DNA of 47,261 nt, taken from assembly GCA_003427395.1 (NCBI GenBank), contig BFEA01001129.1, forward strand, positions 103,083 to 150,343, written 5' to 3'. The notes under the pieces are model-generated. The model worked only from the letters and a program-made list of their open reading frames with translations, searched no databases and had not been told where the DNA came from. Positions within the stretch are counted from its first letter, which is position 1. Every line of letters starts with the position of its first letter. The DNA is from Chara braunii (taxonomy: Eukaryota > Streptophyta > Charophyceae > Charales > Characeae). Below, piece after piece: positions 31,063 to 41,210 of this stretch. A program made the position numbers and the translations under genes.

Positions 31063-31463
31063 CAGGAGGCTATCAAGATTTATACAAAGCTAAAAAGATG
31101 AAAAGACAAAGCAACTATACTTGGGACTAACTTCTGACCTCTGCTTAAGGATTCAAACTCAATGACAGTCGGCATGACCTCTAATTGAGACCATGGGCTA
31201 GTACTGGGCCTAACTCCTAGTGGGGTCAGTCCTATCTTCACCCCAAGCTTTCCCTCCCAACATCCATCTAGTCTACCTATGGCTCCAGCACTTGGCGAGC
31301 ATCTAAAGCAGCTACCCTATCAAAAGACACCCCAAGTGAGAGCCCACAAGCATGCATACACAAACACCTCTTACAGTCCCACATTAGTTCGTCCAAGTAG
31401 TTCGTTAGATCTTTCAGTTCTTCCCTCTGTAGACCCCCTCACTTATGGCATAGGATCAGACAA

Positions 31464-32391
31464 GGCCCTAACTTAAGGGTATGCCCAACCTGCCTAAGTA
31501 AACAAGTAAGAGTACGCACAACTGGGNTGCCCTAACTTAAGGGTATGCCCAACTCCAGATAAACTCTAGACATAAAACATATGACCAAACCGCCNTAACT
31601 TAAGGGTACGCCTGACTTNTGTTTAACCGACGACATGAAGCATAAGACTAGACTGCCCTAACTTAAGGGTATGTCTANNCAGCCTTACACAAAGTTACAT
31701 AGGGCATAGGATTAGGCTGCCCCAACTTAGGGGTGTGCCTAACCTGCCTAAAACANGTACGAACAACGAATGGTCAGACCGCCCTAACTTAAGGGTACGT
31801 CCAACCTATATCACATCAACGACAAAAGTCTATCACCAGGCCGCCCTAACTTAAGGGTACTCCTGGCTGGCTTAAACAGTATAGTTACCTAGGGCAGAAA
31901 CTGCCTGAACAAGTACAACGACGTATGACTAAGTCGCCCTAACTTAAGGGTACGCTTAGCCTCCATAACGACAATCATATGAGAACAATCATTGGTACTT
32001 AACACAAACTATATGTGTTTCTCTTTTATTAGGCAGAGGATAAGACCTACCCAACTTAGGGAGACATCCAACTCTGCCTCGTGTTTAGAAAGGAAAATAA
32101 AACAAGTTTATACTAACTCGCTGTTCCTTTGTCTTATTACGAGCATATGACCGAGCCGCCCTAACTTAAGGGTACGCTCAGCCTGCCCTGGTTACCTTCA
32201 TTATATTCTTCATATTTTTTTTTCTCCTCTTCTTGTGCTACCTGACTTACTAACTGGCTTTCCTAACTTAGGGTGCCCGGTCTGCCAGATGATATAGGTT
32301 CGTATAATANATATCAAGGTTGTATACTTTGGTTGGCCTTTATGTTAATGGCTTATGACTGAGCCGCCCTAACTTAAGGGTACGCTNAGCC
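31464..32391 (-). repeat. Array of ten hairpins with conserved core and covarying arms
   Basis: Cores CCCTAACTTAAGGG (plus-strand view) begin at 31466, 31530, 31593, 31656, 31720, 31782, 31844, 31937, 32159 and 32367. Each folds as a 4-bp stem with the loop AACTTA, and the 31720 copy changes both sides (CCCC/GGGG). Outside a 2-by-3 nt internal loop, arms differ between copies but usually pair: TGGGN/GCCCA, TAGAC/GTCTA, TTAGGC/GCCTAA, CCAGG/CCTGG, CTAAGT/GCTTAG, CTGAGC/GCTNAG. Imperfect pairs at 31593, 31782 and 32159 are A-C mismatches on the plus strand, which become G-U pairs on the minus strand. Spacing is about 63 bp for the first copies, then about 100 bp. A weaker copy with CCCAACTTAGGG and arms GGGC/GCCC is at 32501-32523. 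Orientation is inferred from the wobbles. Confidence 0.8.
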
Positions 32392-33159
32392 TTATACCGG
32401 TGTCCCCCTCAGAAAAAACACACACAGAANTGAGTCCACGCAACTTAGAATGTTTTCAGTCCTGTTTTCAGCAACACATAAAAAAAACACCAGGATTCGG
32501 GGGCCTCCCAACTTAGGGTGCCCATCCTCCTGTTCAGAAACCCCAGAAAAAAACAGCGACTGGTCNGTCCAACTAAGGATAGGCCCAGCCCTCAAAGCCA
32601 TACAAGNAGCCCAACAAACATAAACAAAACACAGCACTGAGCCCACATCAACTTAGAGGAGCCCAGCCTTGGGTTGACCCGGTTAAACGCATGCATCACA
32701 CCTTCATCCCACCTTTCCCCCATTCCTTCTCGTCTGAATCCTCTCAAGTTAATCTGAACTCTCATACATAGTTGTTCATTTACTTTTTCGCAATGCATGT
32801 CCTGACACACATAACAAAACAAAAAGTAATAGCCGCACATAGTAGGTTCAGATACCCAGGGATACAAGATAGGGGGAGGGATCACACGCGTCAAACGAGA
32901 ACATACCTGAAGTTCCCTGCCTCCAGAACCCCGCCTGGGCTCCGACAGAGCTCCCGCAATCGGTGGGGCAACCTCCCACAGAGGCCTTGGCGTGGACCTA
33001 CGGGTTTCAATCCCGCCTGCCGCCTTCCTCTCGTAGCCTCAGACTAGACTTAGACTGAGAAGGATAGAAGTAGGAATGTTCAGTCTCTCGAGATACAGGA
33101 GGGGTGCGCTCAANCTCACTATGAGAGNGCCTTGAAGTCTTGATTCTCCTGAGGGCCCC
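32392..33159. other. Unassigned flank with degenerate hairpin units
   Basis: Decayed units with AACTTAG occur at about 32507, 32570 and 32652. No gene is recognised between here and the CAG-rich tract. Confidence 0.45.
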
Positions 33160-34450
33160 GCAATGATGGCCAATAGCGCAGCAACGGCACCCAACTTACT
33201 TGACACCGGCCGAATACCAGCCTCCAAGTTGCAGCAGCAGCCCTGTCGTAAAGAGGAGCAGCTATGGTACACGGATGCAGCATGCAGCAGTCCCTCCGAG
33301 CCACTTTCCCTCCCTCCTCGCCCAACCGCTGCTGCCCAGCAAGTTGTGGCAGTTAGCAGTGATCGGCGACAGTATGCAGTAGTAGGCAGCACCTATCGGC
33401 AGGCAGCAGCAGCATGCAACCACCAGCCGTTGGCCATAGTTTGTATAAAGCCAAGCAGTGGCTGTGCCAGTCAGACAGCAGCGACTGATTCCACAGCCCG
33501 TAAGCCCCAGCAGAAATTGCAGCAGTACGCAGCCGTAATTCAAACACAGCCCACCAGCACTGTAGCCACCCATGACCACCAATAGTGTACCGCCCGTAGC
33601 AACGGATCGTGCCCAACACACAGCTGTTGGCCCTTCCCTGCAGTCCGAAAAGCATAGCAGACTACCCAGCCTGCNTACCGTGGTGGCCGGTATCCACAAT
33701 AGTAGCCCAATCACACAGCAACCTGCAAGGACGCTACGGTAGCCTACACATAGTCCACCGCCAATAGTAGTAGCGAGNGGCTGNCATTAATCAGCCTCCG
33801 CTTGGGCACAGCCTCAGCAACTGTGTGTGCTCAGTCAGCGGCAGCTGTTACCGTTCGGGCATAGATGCGGCAGCTCGCAACAGTCACCAATGGCCAGCAG
33901 CAGTCGGTGGCTGTAAACAGCAAAACCCAGTCCCTGTAGCAGTAGTTTGTACAGCCCCACAGTCCCTATCCCCGAAACCCACAGTCTACNGTAATCGGTA
34001 GGGCCTGTGGAAGCACTGCCGGTGCAGTTAGTGCCACAAGGCACAGCCAGAAAGCACCGGTGCTGATAACAGCACTACTGGCTCGGTCGCACTACAGGCC
34101 TAACTAACTGGTCAACAACAGCAGCAGCCCACCGCCGTAGGTCGAACAACAATGGTGTAATCTCTGGGCACAACGGTATACGCGTAGCAGCAACTGCCGC
34201 CTCAGTAACGCCACCTGCAGTAGTGTCGTATGGTAAAGGGCACAATCGAGGTGCACAGATCGGCTCAGCAGGTGCTCCGTACGTGCGCAGTCAANGCATA
34301 GNNCAGCACTGGTTTATACATAGCAACCCGCCGATCAGTAAGACAACAGACCTGCAAAAAAACAACAGTAAGGGTTGGCCGTGGTCACCGGTGGCTGTGG
34401 CTGTAGTAAGTCAAATCAGCAACTTCAAGCGGACCCTGCCAACTGCGAAA
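33160..34450. repeat. CAG/GTAG-rich low-complexity tract
   Basis: Interspersed GCAGCAG, CAGTAGTAG and GTAGCAG clusters run through about 1.3 kb on the plus strand with no constant period. Open frames here follow this bias (Gln/Ser/Ala on plus, Cys/Leu on minus) and show no domain. I treat it as cryptic simple sequence. Confidence 0.5.
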
Positions 34451-34816
34451 TCCAGCACCTGGGTGATGGACTCAAAGCCCCGCTCCGCACTCCGTTTTAT
34501 GAAGGCCGCCCACCATTAGTAATCAGGGGCTGAAACTGAGAGATAACGTAATGAGCATCTTAAACTGCAATAACAGATAGAAAACTATCAGGTGCCCATT
34601 AGGCCGAATGCCCCAGCGCAGTACTGTCGAAGAATCAAGGTAACGGACTTAAATTGTCAGAAGAAAAAAAAATGCGTGTGCTCCCCTGGGGCGAGGTCCC
34701 ATTAGCAGTCGGATAGGAGTGTGCCCGATCCAGTGTGACAAGTTCATTACGAGTTTCTGGGCTGAGAAAACAGGAAAAAGGCCAAAAAAAAAAGAAGAAA
34801 CAGAGACCTCCCACCG

Positions 34817-34996
34817 NNNNNNNNNNNNNNNNNNNNNNNNNNNNNNNNNNNNNNNNNNNNNNNNNNNNNNNNNNNNNNNNNNNNNNNNNNNNNNNNNNNN
34901 NNNNNNNNNNNNNNNNNNNNNNNNNNNNNNNNNNNNNNNNNNNNNNNNNNNNNNNNNNNNNNNNNNNNNNNNNNNNNNNNNNNNNNNNNNNNNNNN
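34817..34996. other. Assembly gap, 180 N
   Basis: An uninterrupted N run. Its left flank is A-rich (AAAAAGGCCAAAAAAAAAAG); its right flank has no matching repeat. Confidence 0.99.
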
Positions 34997-36334
34997 GCAA
35001 GTAAAATGCTGAAAATCTTCTATCCAGTGGGCTAAGGCCGACCCCAACCTCGTTTGGGGTTGGCCACAGTCCCAACCGATTGAAAAGATTCGGCGGGAAG
35101 CTGTCTTTGCACGGGCATGCCCAGTGTTAAGGAGAGGAGGAGGGGAACGAAGATCTCCTTATTTTTTCGGGTAATACATGTAAAATACTGACGGTGGGAT
35201 CACCAGTAGTGCACGGCAGGATTTGGGTCACTCAACTGCCCCACAATCTCGTTTCTATCCTATCCCGTTGGTAGTGGGACCTCGGCCCTGCATGATCGAA
35301 GTCTATGTTTTTTTTCTTTTCTTTTTTTTTCCTTTTTTCTTTATCAGTCCCTAGCACCCAGGGTGCGGTCACACAGCTGTTTCATCCCAGCCGAAAAGTG
35401 GCGGATCAGCCTGCTGCTGTGGTCAGTGGCAACAGGAGTGCGGGCAAGTGCCGAGCGTGCCATCCACCGTTGTACCTAAGTGAGGGCTGGCGTAAACCAC
35501 GGCAGGCAGATCTCTCTCTTGCTTTCCATATGCACTTGGCTGCCTGCTGTCTTCAAGCTCGGGCCTGCAACTCGACAATTTCCTGTGCCCTTTAACTGCG
35601 TAGTCTGCCATGTGCAAAGGTGAGGAAGCCTCCCGTTATGACAAAGAAATATACAGTGTGTTTCAGTCAGGTGTATATGCTACTTTCATCACAGGGGTGA
35701 GCTATACAGACTGAATCTCCTGATAGAATACGGAACTGTACGCCGCTGCCCAGTCAAGCGCACAGAAAGATAGAGAAGTTCCTCGCTCTCCCCTCCTACT
35801 CACCGTCTCTTTTCACCCCTTACCTCGGTGTATCTAGCCACGACCCCGGCCGGTCACATGCGAATATGACAAGTGGTAATGCACTATAATTAACCACAAT
35901 ACAGAGCAGTGCTATACTCTTAGCTAAGGAGCTCACCCACGGTGCATGACAATGATGCCTGCGACTGACATGGGAGCACATGGCCCCGACTTCCTCACCA
36001 GCCTGGGAAAGAGCGACCCCGGTGGACGGACGCTGGTGTCGAAGATCGCCTTGAAGTGGGTGTTACTCTACCCCGCTGTGCCAACACAAGATTGAATCTG
36101 CCGCACGAATGCAGGCAAACCCGTTGCCCTTGATGCAAGTACCAAAAACAGGCATACGGGAGAGGAGAGAACAACAACCACAAAAAAAGAACTGAAACGA
36201 ACCTTCNACTAGGACGCTGGGGGGTGCGTTGCCTTTCCAACCTTCTCTCTCCCGAGGTTATCTCCACCCGCTACGGCCCGGCCAGGCCACCCAATCCGAC
36301 ACAGCCTGCCGCATCCGCTCGTGCNCGTAAGTCC

Positions 36335-36397
<63 letters not shown>

Positions 36398-37144
36398 TGG
36401 TTGGTGCCTTGGCCACAGCCCCGGCCTGATTCATTCGACAGAGCGGAGTGAGACGTTACTACGGGGCCGATGACGCCGACCTCTTCAAGCAGCCGCACGC
36501 CGGAATTGACCCCCGCAGCTTGGGGAGCATAACCATGACCTGGATCGTGCCTCGTGTGAGTATGAGTAGCTAGGTAAGCGTGATCATGATCTCGCTCGCT
36601 TCCNCGCGNTCCCTCCCTTCTCACTTCACCGAGCTCTCCTCCCCTCACTACTTTCCCGCCTTGTCTCCATAGCAGCCGCGCAGCCCATACCGTTGATGCC
36701 GCTCAGCCCGTCAATCCAACACTGAATCTGCCCTTACCATTGGTTTCGCCCTGCCCAAAGCCCTCAGGTTCGACCTTTGATTCGCTCGATTCCGTTCAGG
36801 AACGAGCGAGCTAGACTCCTTTCAATTCTCCACTCCCCCTCTCTCTTTTGAACGTACCTGGCGCAAGACTGTGTCCAGGTTCATTCTTCTTTTCTTTCCT
36901 TGCTGTTATCTCAACAGCTTCCCCTCTCGTAGTGCAGCGTTCCTCTGCGCCATCTTCCCTCTCCCTAATCCTTCCTCCTCCTCCTTCGATACTACCACCT
37001 TTCCACCAGCATGAGTTGTCTCGGCCTTCGTCCGATGCTGCCCTTGCAGCGCTCCGCAACCCCCTCCGCCGCGGGGAACGCGCAGCAACGGCAACTTTCC
37101 GTGTAGTCACACCTAGCAACAATGCCGGGCGGCCCTCCCCTTGT
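34997..37144. other. About 2.1 kb without a recognisable gene; (CT)27 microsatellite
   Basis: A T/C-only run lies at about 35307-35342, and a perfect (CT)27 microsatellite at 36337-36390. A plus-strand frame at 36848-37180 starts with a hydrophobic stretch, but it overlaps the U6 relic and is Pro/Ser-biased. I see no supported gene. Confidence 0.5.
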
Positions 37145-37223
37145 TTTATAAGCGTCACCCACGCGCAGGGGCCATGCTAAATTCCTCTGTATCGTTCCAA
37201 TTTTAACGGATGTCCCGAAGGAC
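37145..37223 (-). ncRNA. U6: U6 spliceosomal snRNA-like sequence, probably a 3'-truncated pseudogene
   Basis: On the minus strand the sequence starts GTCCTTCGGGACATCC and continues AAAATTGGAACGATACAGAG, then TTAGCATGGCCCCTGCGC. This follows the universal U6 order: 5' stem-loop, ACAGAGA box, AGC triad, start of the internal stem-loop. The 5' stem keeps perfect pairing (GUCC-UUCG-GGAC), one pair shorter than in Arabidopsis U6. The ACAGAGA box reads ACAGAGG, and the stretch after GCGC departs from CAAGGATGACACGC. Similarity ends near 37145, and no T-run terminator follows, so it is likely a relic. U6 pairs with the 5' splice site and U2 and is made by RNA polymerase III. CCCACGTCGG about 80 nt upstream resembles the plant upstream sequence element, but no TATA box was found. 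Confidence 0.75.
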
Positions 37224-38289
37224 CACGGCCGAATGGCCGTAGAATACTAGTGTTAGTTTCCAGAATGATTGGCCCGACCTGGCACACCCGCTTGTTCNGA
37301 TCCGACGTGGGCCGGGTATACCCACNGGACTGGGCTCATGGGCCACGACAGATTCCGAGGACAGGTGCCAGCCCTGTCCCAAAAATAAAAAATAGGAAAA
37401 ATAAAAAAGGGAAAACCAAGAAAAAGTGATAATAAAAACTCCAAGCNACAAAAAAAAAAAACACGAATGGGGGGGGAGAGGACCGTGGTGCTTGGTCCTT
37501 CCTCANGGGCCCGCGGCTGCCTTCCCTCAGCAAAACCAAAGGGGATAGTCCACCCTCAGCAAAACCAAAGGGGATAGTCCCACAGGACCCTCAACCCCTC
37601 ACTTTGCTCCAAGTTTGCTCCTCTGCTGCTCGTTGCTGGNTGCTAGCCTCAATCCCANGACCCACCTAGTGAGAGTTCANTGACATAACCTATAAGACTA
37701 AGCCCCAGCTTAGTANCAGCAGGCGCAGCCCTACTCATAAAGAGTAAGGGCAGCCTGTCCACGCCTGCCACCGTATCTCAAGTCGTTTTTCCTACGTACG
37801 GCCTGCGTNCTNGGTCCCCTAAGGCCGCACTTGGCAACTCTGAACGCGTAGCCCCGCCGGCTCACCCCACGCGCCGGCTCAACTACGACAGGGCGGTGTG
37901 TCCGGCTCCTCCCGGCTGGTTACGACGCCCATTTTTCGCCTCTCCGCCGAAAANCCCCGCTCGNTACCCTTTTTAGTGTCGCCCTTCCTTGGCCTCACTG
38001 GTAACTCCTACCATCGATAGTGCAAGGTCAGTCTGCTGCCTACAACTTGGCACGGCATAGCCCCGAAATCGCCGGTTTTCAATAGGTCGGGCGGCGCCCT
38101 CCGCTGGTCATAGTCCTACCAAGTCAATACTATGCCGTCCGAGATCTTGCCTATGCGTGCGAGGCTACGCCCACCTCTGAAACTCTAGTGTGACACTCAT
38201 TCGTCCTACCGATGTCCCACAGCCTTCTATGACCCAGACTTGGTCAGGCTAAAGCGCGCCCACAAAGTGCACGCCCACACACTCTCTAA
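37224..38289. other. Unassigned interval with a 29-bp tandem duplication
   Basis: The unit CCCTCAGCAAAACCAAAGG... occurs twice in tandem, at 37524-37552 and 37553-37581. No reading frame with a domain is present. This is the sequence immediately 3' of the family C integrase on the minus strand; no polypurine tract followed by a TG terminus was recognised in it. Confidence 0.5.
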
Positions 38290-39876
38290 TCAATACAAGC
38301 GGGGCGCGCCCTCAGACATCATGAGGCGCGCTCTTCCTGCGAGCTGCAAATACGATCCCAAATACCCTTGTAAGGGTATTCGGGCCGACAGCGCTAGCTT
38401 ACCCTGGCAAGCAAATTTTCTTACCTTCATGATATCCCGTAATTTGTATTGGGGTCGTGGACCTACGTTCCCGTCCCGGGCCTCGTAGCTTCGGACCTGT
38501 CGGCCATGGGCCAACTCGGTCATTTTCTGGCGTTTTCGGGCTAGCTTGGGCAGGGACTGTTCCATCAACTCTAAGGGTCGTTTGGCCTTGTCCCGAGTTG
38601 TGGCCCTGGTGGGCCGTCGGTTCAGCGTGGATTCATCAGGGAGGCTTGGTATCGAAATGCAAGCGACGCTATTGGTCCTTAGTTGGAAGGGGCTTAGCCC
38701 CGTCGATTCGTGAGGCGTTCCGCGATGGATCGCCAGGATGTGGTCGACGATATCGGGCCAGGGCCTCGGATCCCGTGCCGCAATGTTTCGCCGCAGCGCT
38801 GTCTTTATCACCCTATTCACATTTTCTACGAGCCCATTGGATTGTGACATGTGGGGCGCAGTATTCCGAATGGCGACGCCGTGTATGACTAGATTCCTCA
38901 GTACCTCTCCTCTGAATTTGGCCCCGTTGTTGGTCAGGATCTCTTTCGTATCCTGGTGCATCCCGAGAAAACGGTTGATGTACCGCGCGTTTTGGACGGC
39001 TTGTCGCGTACGACATGGGTAGGCCTCGATCCATTTCGAAAAATGGTCGACGAATACCAATAGGACTAAATATTCACAACTATTCGGACCAGGGGGCACC
39101 ATGATGTCGGTGGCATCCATACTTACCCTTTGAAACAGCCGCTCAACTACCGTCAGTACTATCGATCTTTGCAGTCGGATCTGTGCTTTGTCAGCGGCGC
39201 AGACTTGAGAGTTGGCGACGATGAATTTCACATCGTCGCGGATATTGGACCAATACCACTCAGTTTTGTCGATTGCCGACTCCGTAATCCGTATGACAAA
39301 ATGTGTCGTAGTTACCTCATGTGTTGTCCTAACCAACTCATACCTCATGAACGGATGAGGTACAACCATCCAGATTCCACTGCCATCCGTTTTTCGTTTT
39401 TGTAATCTACCGTCCATCCATCGATAGTCCCGAGCCCGTTCGTTAGCCCTCCTCCGATCTTCCTTGGTGAACTCCTGGAGTGGGTTGCCAACTAGGGTGG
39501 CAATCAAGGCAATATCAGTCCATACTTCGACCCTTGTAAATTTTCGGGTCTTTTCCAACCCTTCCGACGTGGCATCCAAAAAGCGAGCCTCGGGAGGGAT
39601 CTTGTATGTCCGACACAGGGGACATAGCCACGACTTACTGTCATTTCGATACTGCATGCACGAGCCATGGGCTCGTGCAACACACTGTCGACAATCTATC
39701 CATTCCGCATACCCTTCTCCCTTAGGACGCATGGACACTGAGTACACGCAGGAAATTGCTTCGCAAAAATAACAAAATTTATCAGACAGGGAGAGGAGAG
39801 ATGAGGAGGAGAGGGGAGAGAGAGGAGTAGTGGGGTTACCTCCGTCACCCATCGCCTCCGGTCTGCTTTTTGCCAC
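38290..39876 (-). pseudogene. pol: Family C PHD finger plus integrase frame, 528 codons, open
   Basis: A C4HC3 PHD signature occupies residues 35-88: C35, C38, C62, C65, H70, C73, C85 and C88, with W59 three residues before C62 (WIDCRQC) as in histone-tail readers. Integrase follows. The zinc domain has H186, H192 and C226 but Ser at 223, where Cys is expected. The core has D254 (SMDATDI), Asn at 316 (LTNNGAKF, where Asp is expected) and E351 (NGLVENVNR), with the exact 35-residue spacing of DD35E. A basic C-terminus follows, with no chromodomain seen. The frame overlaps the RNase H frame by 32 nt in the +1 register. The Ser and Asn changes imply loss of integration activity despite the open frame. 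Confidence 0.83.
39613..39774 (-). other. PHD-finger segment inside family C pol
   Basis: Spacing is CX2C-x23-CX2C-x4-H-x2-C-x11-CX2C. The second half (EWIDCRQC, then HGSC, then SWLCPLC) follows the classical PHD consensus closely. The Trp normally four residues after the second CXXC start is replaced. PHD fingers bind histone H3 N-terminal tails, often trimethyl-Lys4. Ligand identity here is not deducible without the cage residues of loop 1. Confidence 0.78.
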
Positions 39877-41210
39877 GTGGGAGAACTGCCACTTGTCCGT
39901 ACTTGGGCCCGTTCGCCGGTTCTGACTCCTTCCACGGTGTGATTTCCTCGCCCTTGGGTACTTTAGCGGGTCGATGCAGACGTGTCAGTCTGTTCTCGTT
40001 GCCGTGTCTCTCTGTGTTCCGATGGATGATGTCGAAGTCGTACTCCTGAAGTCGGACCGCCCAACATCCACTCATATCCGTGTAATTAGTGAGTTTCTTC
40101 AAGGCCAGCAAAGGCTTGTGATCCGTCATGAGGCGAAACTTCTGTCTGTAGAGATATGGATGGAAGTGCTCGATTCCCCAGACTACTGCATAGCATTCAC
40201 CTTGGGGCGCTGAGTCATTCCGCCGTTCGCCTGGTACCGTTTGCGATGCGTATTCGATGACAAGCTCGCGGCCATCGTTCCCCTTCTGCGCTAGAATAGC
40301 GGAGATAGCTTCCCGTTGCCAGTCCGTGATGAGAATGAATTGTTTGGAGGGGTCCGGTCGGATCAAAATAGGGGTCGTCGCCANAGTGGCTTTGAGGGTC
40401 GCGAAAGCCTGTTGGNACTCCGCGTCCCAACTGAGAGGCTGGTCCTTACGTAACAGGTTCGTTAGTGGCCGCGCAATCGCGGCGAAGCCCTTAATGAAGC
40501 NGCNATAGTACGATGCCAATCCCAAGAAGGCTNAAACCTGCNTCAGCGACGTGGGAACTGGAGCTTCTCTTACCGTCGCGACGTTTCTCGAGTCAGGCCG
40601 TNGTCCTCCACGCNTCACGACGTAGCCCAAGAACGAAATTTCCGAGAGGNAAAATTCGCTCTTTTCGAGTGCGATCTTGAACCCGGCGTCCCTCAGCGCT
40701 CCCAACGTCCNTTCGATGTGTTGCGGATGTCCGTGATAGGTCTCCAAGTAGACAAGGATATCATCCATGTAGACGATGACGCAGAAGTTGATCATTCCCT
40801 GAGTTAACTGCGTCANGTTNACGAAGTTCTGGAAGGTCATATTCATCGCTCGCTGAAATGTGACAGGTGCATTGNAGATCCCCATTGGACATCGAACCCA
40901 CTGCCACGTGCCTTCGAACAATANNAAAGCCGTCTTTGGCCGATCTTCCTCCTTAANNAGAATGTGATGGAAGTCGTGCCGAATATCAAACTTACTAAAA
41001 TAATTAGCACATCNGATCNCATCCAACAAATCATCAATCCAAGAGAGGGGATACACATCTTTAATCGTGATTTCGTTCAGTTTGNGATAATCGATGCATA
41101 TGCGGATTGACCCGTTCATTTTCGGCACTAACACTACAGGAAACGACCATGGCCCATTAGCGGGTTCGATCCACCCACTTGCTTCGAACTCTCGAATTCG
41201 TTCGACGCTC
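39845..41210 (-). pseudogene. pol: Family C reverse transcriptase and RNase H
   Basis: The frame 41134-39845 carries LVPKMNGSIRICIDY-KLNEITIKD, FSKFDIRHDFHHI, RCPMGI-NAPVTFQRAMN, VIVYMDDILVY (YMDD at 40760-40771), FLGYVV and AFLGLASYY--FIKGFAAIA. RNase H follows with ILITDWQREAISAILAQKG (first Asp), PQGECYAVVWGIEHF (Glu) and RLMTDHKPLLAL (second Asp region). The tail ends PRGKKQTGGDG at a TGA. The frame is open for 429 codons. A frameshift near 41200 separates it from the protease-side sequence (SGWIEPANGPWSFPVV lies across it). It would copy element RNA with initiator Met-tRNA as primer. Confidence 0.87.

Noticed and set aside
31466-32380. CCCTAA in the hairpin cores read as plant-type telomeric repeat
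   Set aside because: The hexamer occurs once per 60-110 bp unit within a palindromic core and never in tandem, so it is not an interstitial telomere.
31464-32391. CRISPR array
   Set aside because: The setting is eukaryotic and LTR-rich, spacers are similar between units, no cas genes are present, and the flanking arms covary rather than being unique spacers.
33163-33585. 140-codon Gln/Ala/Ser-rich plus-strand frame
   Set aside because: Explained by the CAG bias of the tract; the opposite strand is open too, with the same bias.
36337-36390. (CT)27, (AG)27 on the minus strand, as the family C polypurine tract
   Set aside because: It is a perfect microsatellite 2 kb from the end of pol with no LTR terminus next to it.
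36848-37180. 110-codon plus-strand frame with a hydrophobic start as a secreted protein
   Set aside because: It overlaps the U6 relic on the other strand and is Pro/Ser-biased; no support beyond an open frame.
39845-39876. Programmed +1 frameshift between family C RNase H and PHD-IN
   Set aside because: The overlap contains CAAAAAG but no canonical slippery and stimulator arrangement; a one-base indel in an old copy is simpler.
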